A DNA stretch of 5,877 nt from contig JASGDB010000149.1 in the NCBI GenBank assembly GCA_049841315.1, positions 1 to 5,877 on the forward strand. The letters run 5' to 3'. The translations under genes were made by a program, and so were the position numbers. The notes beneath the pieces are model-generated. The model saw nothing but the letters and a program-made list of their open reading frames with translations, was not told where the DNA came from and ran no database searches. This document shows positions 1 through 5,318 of the stretch, one piece after another; within the stretch, counting starts at the first letter, position 1, and every line of letters starts with the position of its first letter. The DNA comes from JASGDB01 sp049841315 (GTDB taxonomy: Bacteria; Bacteroidota; Bacteroidia; Flavobacteriales; Weeksellaceae).

Positions 1-226
1 CTGCCCTTTTGAGCGTATTTTTCACTTTTCATTCTCGATTTATCCCGATAAATCTTCGAACAAAAAGCAAAAAATCCATCTCAAAATTGCTATAAAAAAT
101 AATTGCAATAAAATTTAAACAGGCTCTCAAAAAAAATGAAAATTTAACTTTATTTAACATACTATAAAAACAATTTCAGCGTTAAAGATTCAGTAGAATA
201 AATTAATTTCATCATTTGTGTTTTTT
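1..226. other. AT-rich gene-free flank, possible insertion-element end
   Basis: No credible gene is seen here. A perfect hairpin lies at 37-54 (GATTTATC, loop CC, GATAAATC). Position 126 downwards, read on the minus strand, begins GAGCCTGTTTAAATTT, which resembles the GAG-CTGTT type of terminal inverted repeat seen on some DDE insertion sequences. If so, bases 1-126 would be the noncoding tip of an element lying mostly left of the window. The plus strand is open in one frame from 2 to 115 (ending in TAA) without a start, which would fit a transposase tail, but the peptide is low-complexity and I do not recognise it. The insertion-element reading is inference only; the second end is not in the window. 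Confidence 0.25.
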
Positions 227-257
227 ACCCCAGTTTTTCAGCTGGGGTTTTGTTTTT
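227..257 (+). terminator. Rho-independent terminator, plus-strand oriented
   Basis: ACCCCAG (227-233) pairs perfectly with CTGGGGT (242-248) over an 8-nt loop. On the plus strand the stem is followed by TTTTGTTTTTG. On the minus strand the stem is followed by an A-run (TAAAAAAC), so it lacks the U-tract needed to end the surface-protein transcript coming from the right. It is therefore best read as terminating rightward transcription from a gene left of the window, or as a 3'-end stabilising hairpin for the leftward gene that stops at 261. Confidence 0.6.
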
Positions 258-260
258 GAA

Positions 261-2393
261 TCAGTTTCTGTTTTTCACGAGAATCCAGCCGGATTTTGAG
301 TATCCGTTTCCTAAATTGATGTAATACCAATAGGTATCTGTACTGATGGTTCTGCCGTTCAGCTTGCCGTCCCAGCTCATTTTTCCACTTTTCTGAGAAG
401 TAAAAACCTGTTGTCCGTAGCGGTCAAAAATGGTCAACACAGCATCCGGAAAATGTTCGATATTTTGAATTTCAAGAACATCATTTTTCCCGTCATCATT
501 AGGGGTAATCACATTCGGAATGAAGATAACCACTGCACTGGCAACCGCAGTACAGGAATTGGCTTGAGATTTCACAAAGACTTCGTAAACCCCGGCATTC
601 AGATTGGCAAAAATATTTGATGTCTGCCAGCTCACATTATCCAGAGAATAAAAATAAGGAGGATTTCCTCCTTCTGCCAGGATTTCTATAAAATCTTCAC
701 CGCTTTTTATCTGTATAATATCGGGAGTAATTCCCGACACTACCTTGACGGTCTGAATTGCTTTACAGCCGTTTGCATCCGTAAGTGTAATACTGTATGT
801 CCCTGTTTTATCCACTGTCAAAAATCGTGAATACACAGGCGGAACGGTGTTCCATTCATAAGCCGAAAAGCCGTCTCCCGCATCCAACATAATACTTTCG
901 CCATCACAAATGGAGGTATCTTTCAAGGTTTCAGAAAAAGGGAGAGGCAGTATGATTACTTTTATTTCCGTTCTGTCGCTTTCGCAGCCGTTAACCGTTT
1001 GAGAAACCCAATACGAAAAAGTTCCTGTCTGTGAAGTATTCGGAATCGGAGCGGCAGAGCTTCCTGTTCCGCCTGTTTCAGAACTATACCAAAGCATATT
1101 ACTGCCTGTTGCGGATAATGCCGTTGATAAAGAATTTTGACAAAATTGATATTCCGGTGCTGCCGCAGGAGCGGAAGGGCTTGGCAAAATCGTAACTGTT
1201 ACTTTTGAACGCGGACTTTCACAGCCGTTGACAGACTGTGTAACCCAATAATTGACAGAACCCGCAACAGAAGTATCCACAACCGGAGCCTGACTGCTTG
1301 GAACTCCTCCCATTTCAGAAGTGTACCATAGGATATTGCTGCCCGGAACGGAAAGAGTATTTCCTGTGGAGTTCTGACAAAAAATGAAGGAAGGAACAGC
1401 CGGAGCGGAAGGATAACCTAAAATTTTAACAGTATAAGATTCCGAAGCAACTCTGCAATTAGATAAAGAAATATTGGTACTTTCTCCTACAATGAATCTG
1501 AACATATCGCCGTTTTGATACGTTCCTGCACTGATTGTTTGAGTATTATCCGTCGTTACCCCTGAAATATCCGTCCACGTGCTGCCGTTATCCGTGCTTT
1601 TCTGCCATATAAAGCGAATATTGGTAAATGCTCCCGGCGCAACATCTGCAGTTATTGTAAAATTGCTGGAATTATCGCAAACACCGGAAGTAAAAACGGC
1701 AATATCCGTAGATACGGTAGTCGCAGGGCCACAGGCACTGAACGTAATATCGTCAATCGCAAGGTCATTACCCATCCCTCCAGGAGCATTGTTGATAAGT
1801 ACTACGTCCACTTCTTCCGAGCCTGCTGCAGATCTGAAATCAAGGAAAAAATTCTTCCACTGCCCCGTTACCGCAAGACCTCCCGTGCTTACTTCTCCTA
1901 AAACCATACCCGAAGTATCTACAATCCTAAACGTAACGTCTGCTTTTATCTGGTTTGAATCAGTCAGCAAATTGAGTATCCATGCCGAAAAACGGTATAT
2001 CTGATTCGGACACAAACCGGAAACCCTTCTCCTGTAAAACTCTCCAGGCGTATAATCCGCATTCACCACCAGCATATTTCCGTATCTTCCCGGAGCATCA
2101 TTGGTATGGTCGTAATAACTTCCCCAAGACCAGCCGCTGCCTCCTGTATAATTGGTAATGGTATACTGCCCGTCATTCGGTGGAAACCCATTGTAATAAG
2201 CATAACTTGTATATGCAGGGTAAACCAAAGCCGGAGATATTACCCGTGAAGGGCTTGTAACAGAGCCAAAATCCTCTGTAAAAACAGGGTCTCCAAAAGA
2301 ACCTCCACAGCTTTGGGAAAAGAAAAATCCGTTTGAAAGAATCAACAGACCAACACCGATACATTGGGCAAAAAAATATTTATAATAATTCAA
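261..2393 (-). CDS. T9SS type B-sorted multidomain surface protein (gliding-motility C-terminal domain)
   Basis: Predicted secreted adhesin-like protein of 710 aa. A signal peptide covers about residues 1-28 (hydrophobic VGLLILSNGFFF, then SQS). Residues about 30-221 look like a jelly-roll, carbohydrate-binding-module-like domain (GDPVFTEDFGS start, LAIDDITFSAC end). An Ig-like domain spans about 222-326. Two near-identical Ig-like repeats follow at about 330-403 and 408-482, each with an FCQN start and a VNGCES end. A further Ig/PKD-like domain lies at about 488-552 and another beta-rich module at about 556-622. The C-terminus, about 624-710 (IPNVITPNDDGKNDVLEI, FDRYGQQVF, WDGKLNG, WYYINL), is the CHU_C/gliding-motility domain that directs export by the type IX system. 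The start is TTG at 2393: an in-frame TGA lies three codons upstream and no ATG precedes the signal peptide. It begins 9 bp after the upstream hydrolase gene, so the two are probably co-transcribed. No catalytic domain is visible; the ligand is unknown. Confidence 0.9.
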   Translation of the reverse strand: MNYYKYFFAQCIGVGLLILSNGFFFSQSCGGSFGDPVFTEDFGSVTSPSRVISPALVYPAYTSYAYYNGFPPNDGQYTITNYTGGSGWSWGSYYDHTNDAPGRYGNMLVVNADYTPGEFYRRRVSGLCPNQIYRFSAWILNLLTDSNQIKADVTFRIVDTSGMVLGEVSTGGLAVTGQWKNFFLDFRSAAGSEEVDVVLINNAPGGMGNDLAIDDITFSACGPATTVSTDIAVFTSGVCDNSSNFTITADVAPGAFTNIRFIWQKSTDNGSTWTDISGVTTDNTQTISAGTYQNGDMFRFIVGESTNISLSNCRVASESYTVKILGYPSAPAVPSFIFCQNSTGNTLSVPGSNILWYTSEMGGVPSSQAPVVDTSVAGSVNYWVTQSVNGCESPRSKVTVTILPSPSAPAAAPEYQFCQNSLSTALSATGSNMLWYSSETGGTGSSAAPIPNTSQTGTFSYWVSQTVNGCESDRTEIKVIILPLPFSETLKDTSICDGESIMLDAGDGFSAYEWNTVPPVYSRFLTVDKTGTYSITLTDANGCKAIQTVKVVSGITPDIIQIKSGEDFIEILAEGGNPPYFYSLDNVSWQTSNIFANLNAGVYEVFVKSQANSCTAVASAVVIFIPNVITPNDDGKNDVLEIQNIEHFPDAVLTIFDRYGQQVFTSQKSGKMSWDGKLNGRTISTDTYWYYINLGNGYSKSGWILVKNRN
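948..1406 (-). repeat. Tandem duplication of an Ig-like module inside the surface protein
   Basis: Two consecutive modules of about 74-75 residues (roughly 330-403 and 408-482 of the encoded protein) share order and motifs: FCQN, then GSN-LWY-SE-GG, then YWV-Q-VNGCES, then a beta strand ending ILP. The matching FCQN motifs are 79 codons (237 bp) apart. Each copy has a cysteine pair (C339/C391 and C418/C470), which probably forms a disulfide. The copies have diverged at the protein level, so this is an old internal duplication rather than a recent one. Confidence 0.8.
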
Positions 2394-2402
2394 AACAGCT
2401 CA

Positions 2403-3233
2403 TTATTTAAGTTGTAAATCCGCTAAAACAGGGAAATGGTCGGAAGGATACAGAAGATTTTCCCTACGGTCGTTAATCGTACGGATACTTTTCACCCTAA
2501 ACCCTTTTACGAAAATATAATCAATCCTTTCCTGCGGAATTTTTGTAATATCAAATGTCTGAAATGTACCTTTCGGCCCATAATGCGGTTTTTCGGAATG
2601 GTAAAAAGAATCATCCAGCGATTGGGAAATTATTTTGACAGGTTCGGTATTTTCCGTAAGATTGAAATCTCCCGTAAGAACAACCGGATAATTTTGGGTG
2701 TTGAAAGTTTTTATTTTTTCAAGAATCATTTGGGAAGAATGAACTCTGGCTTCATTGCCCACATGGTCGAAATGCACATTGAACGCCCAGAATTTTTTTC
2801 CTCCTTTTTTCATTTTAAACAAAGCGTAGGTGCAGATTCTCGGATAGGCGGCATCCCATCCTTTGGATGGAATTTCAGGTGTGGGACTGAGCCAGAATGT
2901 TCCCGACTGTACCACTTCCAGCTTGTTTTCATCATAAAAAACGGCGGAATATTCACCTTTATCTTTTCCGTCATCTCGTCCTACTCCTACAAAATCATAG
3001 TTTTTTATTCCGGTTTTAATGTCTTTCATCTGCTCCGGAACTGCTTCCTGAACTCCCATTATGTCGGGATGGTAATAATTCATCAAAGCCAATGCATCTT
3101 CCTTACGACTATTCCACGAGTTTTCCTTATCCGAGTCCAAGGAAAGCCTGATATTATACGTCATCACGCTGATACTCTGCGCAGAAAGCATCCATGAACC
3201 CAACAGAGCTAAAACAAAAAACAATAATTTCAT
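2403..3233 (-). CDS. Secreted endonuclease/exonuclease/phosphatase (EEP) family protein
   Basis: Metal-dependent phosphoesterase of the EEP fold (DNase I/exonuclease III/inositol phosphatase superfamily), 276 aa, the usual length for one domain. Signature residues are all present: N27 in TYNIR, E63 in VQE, N152 and H154 in FNVHFDHVG, D189 and N191 in TGDFN, D238 in RIDYIF, and D265-H266 in SDHFP. The catalytic site therefore appears intact. A signal peptide covers about residues 1-18 (FFVLALLGSWMLSA, then Q), and there is no T9SS sorting domain, so the protein is probably periplasmic or released. The substrate cannot be told from sequence; nucleic acid, phospholipid and sugar-phosphate enzymes share this fold. 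The start is ATG at 3233 with no Shine-Dalgarno, usual for the phylum. The stop TAA overlaps an ATG (TAATG) that is out of frame with the surface-protein gene 9 bp downstream. Probable first gene of a two-gene operon. Confidence 0.9.
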   Translation of the reverse strand: MKLLFFVLALLGSWMLSAQSISVMTYNIRLSLDSDKENSWNSRKEDALALMNYYHPDIMGVQEAVPEQMKDIKTGIKNYDFVGVGRDDGKDKGEYSAVFYDENKLEVVQSGTFWLSPTPEIPSKGWDAAYPRICTYALFKMKKGGKKFWAFNVHFDHVGNEARVHSSQMILEKIKTFNTQNYPVVLTGDFNLTENTEPVKIISQSLDDSFYHSEKPHYGPKGTFQTFDITKIPQERIDYIFVKGFRVKSIRTINDRRENLLYPSDHFPVLADLQLK

Positions 3234-3241
3234 ATCTAATA

Positions 3242-3249
3242 CAAATAAA
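3242..3249 (-). promoter_or_regulatory. Weak -7-like element upstream of the EEP gene
   Basis: The minus strand reads TTTATTTG, one mismatch from the Bacteroidota -7 consensus TAnnTTTG. No TTG is seen at the expected -33 distance. It lies 8 bp before the ATG, so transcription from it would be nearly leaderless. The same octamer occurs upstream of the coiled-coil gene (5714-5721). In AT-rich DNA this match is weak evidence. Confidence 0.18.
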
Positions 3250-3314
3250 GTTATAAAAGTAAGAAACTTTCGCGACTCTGAACGATAAAAAAGATTGATA
3301 AAGAATCACGAATT

Positions 3315-3359
3315 AAAGTGTTTTGTAAGCAAAAAAATATTTTTTTTGGATTACACTTT
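3315..3359. terminator. Imperfect dyad between kinase and EEP genes, possible terminator
   Basis: Nested complementary arms: AAAGT/ACTTT (3315-3319 and 3355-3359), GTAA/TTAC (3325-3328 and 3351-3354), and a core palindrome of seven A, TA, seven T (3331-3346). It sits in the 208-bp spacer left of the kinase stop codon and could act as a terminator in either direction, the A/T core giving a U-rich side arm. The bulges and the distance of about 85 bp from the kinase stop make this uncertain. The rest of the 3234-3441 spacer shows nothing else I can name. Confidence 0.3.
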
Positions 3360-3441
3360 CTCTTACAACGGAATATTTGCTGAGCTTTTTATTTTGATGA
3401 AAACATTGTTACAGCATAAGGTTTTGATAACGCTCTATTTT

Positions 3442-4467
3442 CTATGCTCTATCCAACAAAAAACTGAATTTCGTACCTTCAAGATATTCACTTTCCACAC
3501 GGATATTTTCACCATGAGCTTTAAGAATATGCTTTACAATAGGAAGCCCAAGCCCCGAACCACCGTCTTTTCGGTTTCTGCTCGGTTCAACCCGATAAAA
3601 ACGTTCAAAAATACGGGGAAGCAGTTCGGGTTTGATGCCCATTCCGTTGTCGCAAACTTCGATGAGTGCTTTTTTGTTTAAAATATTGGTATTTACCACG
3701 ATTTTTGCCTCCTGACGGTTGGCATAATGAACCGCATTAGACAAAAGATTGATAAGCACCTGCGAAATTTTCTGCTTATCCGCATGTACAAAAATCTGCG
3801 TCTGAGGAGAAAGAAGTTTCAAGACGGCATTTTTTTTCTGTGCTTCGAGTTCCAGAAGGTCAAAAACTTCGCGGACAAGCGCATTGATGTCAAACCGTGA
3901 AAGTGAAAGTTTGATTTCTCCTGCTTCAAAACGATTAATCATGTCGAGGTCGTTCACGATTGCGATGAGCCTGTCGAGAGAAATTCCGATTCTTTCGAGA
4001 TATTTGTCCCGAAGATTCATATTTTCCGCTCCTCCGTCTTTCAGAATTTCGATGTAACCCTGAATGGAAAAAAGCGGTGTTTTCAGCTCGTGGGAAATGT
4101 TTCCGATGTATTCTTTCCTGTAATTTTCCATTTCCTTCATTGTATCAATTTCGGTAGTGGTTTTCTGGCGGAGTACGAACATTTTTTCGGAAAACTCTTT
4201 AAAACCGATATTCTGCCCATCGTCAAAAATTTCGTCAGGAAGTCTGTCCGCCATTTTCCGAACCTGCCGTTTTCCGTAATACCACAAAAGGATTTCTATC
4301 CCGAAATATGTGATTACAAAAATCAGAAGCATACTGACTCCCAAAAGAAATGTCATCTTCGGGAAGTGATTTCCCAGCCGGTTCGCATAATCAAAAGCCA
4401 CTACGATTACGGCAATCGCAATGGTCATTAATAATGCGGTGATGAAAGATAGACGGCTGATTTTCAT
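3442..4467 (-). CDS. Two-transmembrane sensor histidine kinase (PhoR/BaeS-like core)
   Basis: Inner-membrane sensor kinase that should autophosphorylate a histidine and pass phosphate to a response regulator; 341 aa. Two transmembrane helices (about residues 9-27 and 39-64) are separated by a loop of only about 11 residues, so there is almost no periplasmic sensor and the signal may be sensed in the membrane. A linker helix (about 66-120) leads to the HisKA domain with H126 in ISHELKTPL. The HATPase domain has the N-box (N240/N244, INLLSNAVHYA), D273 in CDNGMGI, the F-box FERFYRVEPSRNR and the G-box GGSGLGL. All kinase motifs are intact. I chose ATG at 4467. An in-frame TTG at 4500 would add 11 residues, but those codons fall in a 7-bp repeat array and encode no conserved sequence. 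No response regulator is adjacent on either side. The EEP gene downstream is 208 bp away and is probably a separate unit. Confidence 0.92.
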   Translation of the reverse strand: MKISRLSFITALLMTIAIAVIVVAFDYANRLGNHFPKMTFLLGVSMLLIFVITYFGIEILLWYYGKRQVRKMADRLPDEIFDDGQNIGFKEFSEKMFVLRQKTTTEIDTMKEMENYRKEYIGNISHELKTPLFSIQGYIEILKDGGAENMNLRDKYLERIGISLDRLIAIVNDLDMINRFEAGEIKLSLSRFDINALVREVFDLLELEAQKKNAVLKLLSPQTQIFVHADKQKISQVLINLLSNAVHYANRQEAKIVVNTNILNKKALIEVCDNGMGIKPELLPRIFERFYRVEPSRNRKDGGSGLGLPIVKHILKAHGENIRVESEYLEGTKFSFLLDRA

Positions 4468-4472
4468 TTTTT

Positions 4473-4504
4473 GTTTCAAGTTTGAAGTTTCAGGTTTCAA
4501 GTTT
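4473..4504. repeat. Tandem 7-bp repeats (GTTTSAR) before the kinase start
   Basis: Consecutive heptamers on the plus strand begin at 4473 (GTTTCAA), 4480 (GTTTGAA), 4487 (GTTTCAG) and 4494 (GTTTCAA), with a partial fifth (GTTT) at 4501. Read on the minus strand these are TTGAAAC-type units, ending 5 bp before the kinase ATG. They occupy the translation-initiation region, so copy-number change could alter mRNA structure or the A-rich leader without touching the coding frame. Confidence 0.8.
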
Positions 4505-4506
4505 AT

Positions 4507-4564
4507 CCCCCCCCCGTCAAAATTTTCCTTTTGAAAATTTTGCCACCCCTCTTAAAAAGAGGGG
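4507..4564. repeat. Palindromic intergenic element: C9 tract plus two perfect hairpins
   Basis: Nine consecutive C (4507-4515) are followed by a perfect hairpin with 10-bp arms CAAAATTTTC/GAAAATTTTG (4518-4527, 4533-4542; loop CTTTT) and a second perfect hairpin CCCCTCTT/AAGAGGGG (4546-4553, 4557-4564; loop AAA). The compact order of homopolymer, AT hairpin and GC-capped hairpin looks like a dispersed REP/MITE-type element of Flavobacteria; other copies cannot be seen in this window. In the kinase mRNA it would give a G9 run and two stems in the 5' leader. Confidence 0.65.
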
Positions 4565-4637
4565 AATAGTTAGATTATCTTTCGGACTTTTAGTTTTAAT
4601 GATGTAAATTTTTTCACCCTTGCATAATCGGCGAAAC

Positions 4638-4645
4638 CAAAAGTA
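4638..4645 (-). promoter_or_regulatory. Candidate Bacteroidota -7 element for the kinase
   Basis: The minus strand reads TACTTTTG, an exact match to the primary-sigma consensus TAnnTTTG known from Flavobacterium and Bacteroides. A clear -33 TTG at 17-21 bp upstream is not seen. If used, transcription would start near 4631 and give a leader of about 165 nt containing both hairpins, the G9 run and the heptamer repeats. It lies left of the methyltransferase terminator, which fits a fresh start of transcription. Confidence 0.4.
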
Positions 4646-4680
4646 AAAAAAAATCCATTAATGCGGTTGAACTTTCTATT

Positions 4681-4734
4681 AAAAAAAATCACCAAAATTA
4701 AACCCTATTTAAAGACAGTTTAAATAGGGTTTAA
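4681..4734 (-). terminator. Strong rho-independent terminator of the methyltransferase remnant
   Basis: The arms TTAAACCCTATTTAAA (4698-4713) and TTTAAATAGGGTTTAA (4719-4734) are a perfect 16-bp inverted repeat with a 5-nt loop. On the minus strand the stem is followed by TTTTGGTGATTTTTTTT. The stem begins 2 nt after the methyltransferase stop codon. This separates the remnant's transcription from the kinase. Confidence 0.9.
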
Positions 4735-4736
4735 AA

Positions 4737-5246
4737 TTAGTCATTATTCTTATACAACATTATATCATTATACTTAGCCGTATGTGTCAATGTCGTCCCG
4801 ATAGTGACCGTTGTAGAACCATCGAAAGGATTTTTGCAATATCCGTTTTGTTCCATCCAGTCGCAGAGTTCAATGATTTGGCTTTTATTGCTGGTAAAAT
4901 AGAAATACGAAGTGTCCTCAATCGTTTTCAGTACGTTCAAATAATCGGATAGTTTCCAGTAATCTTCACGATTGTATGTACTGGTGTCGGTTGAAAGATA
5001 AGGCGGGTCAACCAAAAAGACCACGTTTTCTTTGTTCCTGTATTCAGCAAATAAATCCCGATAATCTTTCCGAACTTTTTCCACTCCTTCCAAATAACCG
5101 TCTGCATTGTAATCGCTTTGACGAACGGAATGATACAAACTATCTTTCTCCAACGCCTCAATAGAAGACTTTTGTCCTCCAACGGTGGTTTTGTTGTTTA
5201 AATACAGTGAGACGTTTTTTATTGTTGGAGGACGTTTTTTCCCTCC
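4737..5246 (-). pseudogene. DNA adenine methyltransferase (D12 class), 5'-truncated
   Basis: C-terminal part of a Dam-like N6-adenine methyltransferase, which would methylate adenine in DNA using S-adenosylmethionine. The catalytic DPPY motif IV is present (VVFLVDPPYLST, DPPY at 4998-5009), followed by FTSNK and a normal-looking C-terminus ending YNDIMLYKNND. Missing are the N-terminal SAM-binding motif I (FxGxG type) and the first target-recognition part, so the fragment is about half the usual 250-300 aa. The frame is open from the TAA at 5247-5249, and family-like sequence (NNKTTVGGQKSSIEALEK) is readable ahead of the first TTG at 5153, so that TTG is not a true start. No ATG or GTG occurs in frame upstream. 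A Shine-Dalgarno-like TAAGGAGGG (5241-5249) sits at the break with no start codon after it. I read it as a deletion derivative, very likely inactive. Confidence 0.8.
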
Positions 5247-5249
5247 TTA
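5174..5249 (-). promoter_or_regulatory. 10-bp inverted repeat overlapping an orphan Shine-Dalgarno, alternative pairings
   Basis: GTCCTCCAAC (5174-5183) and GTTGGAGGAC (5224-5233) are perfectly complementary with a 40-nt interval. On the minus strand the same CCTCC (5227-5231) can also pair with GGAGG (5242-5246) inside TAAGGAGGG. The leader RNA could thus fold in two exclusive ways, one hiding and one exposing the Shine-Dalgarno. No start codon follows at a useful distance, so the arrangement may be a relic or a deletion-junction accident. Confidence 0.4.
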
Positions 5250-5257
5250 TTTTTTTA

Positions 5258-5292
5258 CGTGCAGCACCAAGGCAATTGCGTGGCTGGGCACG
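5258..5292. repeat. 35-bp imperfect dyad centred on GCAATTGC
   Basis: The perfect palindrome GCAATTGC (5272-5279) lies at the centre. Outward, CA/TG (5268-5269, 5281-5282), AGC/GCT (5263-5265, 5283-5285) and CGTGC/GCACG (5258-5262, 5288-5292) are complementary with small bulges. It lies between the coiled-coil stop and the methyltransferase fragment and is more GC-rich than its surroundings. There is no U-tract on the minus-strand side, so it is not a standard terminator. It could be a protein-binding or recombination site or a folded RNA. Confidence 0.4.
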
Positions 5293-5318
5293 GATTCCTT
5301 AAAAGCGAATTCTAACTT

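Noticed and set aside
227..257. Terminator for the surface-protein gene
   Set aside because: On the minus strand the stem is followed by an A-run, not a U-tract; the U-tract is on the plus-strand side.
2304..2315. Lipoprotein signal in the surface protein (FSQSC)
   Set aside because: The residues before Cys29 do not form a lipobox (no L-A/S-G/A-C), and the protein carries a T9SS C-terminal domain, so ordinary signal peptidase I cleavage is more likely.
2436..3197. Long open frame (253 codons) on the plus strand, antisense to the EEP gene
   Set aside because: It mirrors a gene with all EEP catalytic motifs and a signal peptide; the plus-strand peptide has no recognisable domain and is rich in F, I and R as expected of a reverse-complement shadow.
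4468..4500. Upstream TTG start at 4500 for the kinase (11 extra residues)
   Set aside because: The added codons come from the 7-bp repeat array, and ATG at 4467 immediately precedes the first membrane segment.
4473..4504. CRISPR array
   Set aside because: The repeats are 7 bp with no spacers, and there are no cas genes; this is a simple tandem repeat.
4737..5153. Methyltransferase as an intact 138-aa gene starting at TTG 5153
   Set aside because: Family-like sequence continues in frame upstream of that TTG, and the SAM-binding half is absent, so it is a truncated copy.
4937..5182. 81-codon minus-strand frame overlapping the methyltransferase fragment
   Set aside because: It is out of frame with the DPPY-bearing frame and gives a composition with no recognisable motif.
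5174..5233. Integron attC-like site (CCTCCAAC ... GTTGGAGG)
   Set aside because: The outer boxes do not fit RYYYAAC and GTTRRRY: the R position before the AAC box is C and the final Y is G. There is no integrase or cassette structure.
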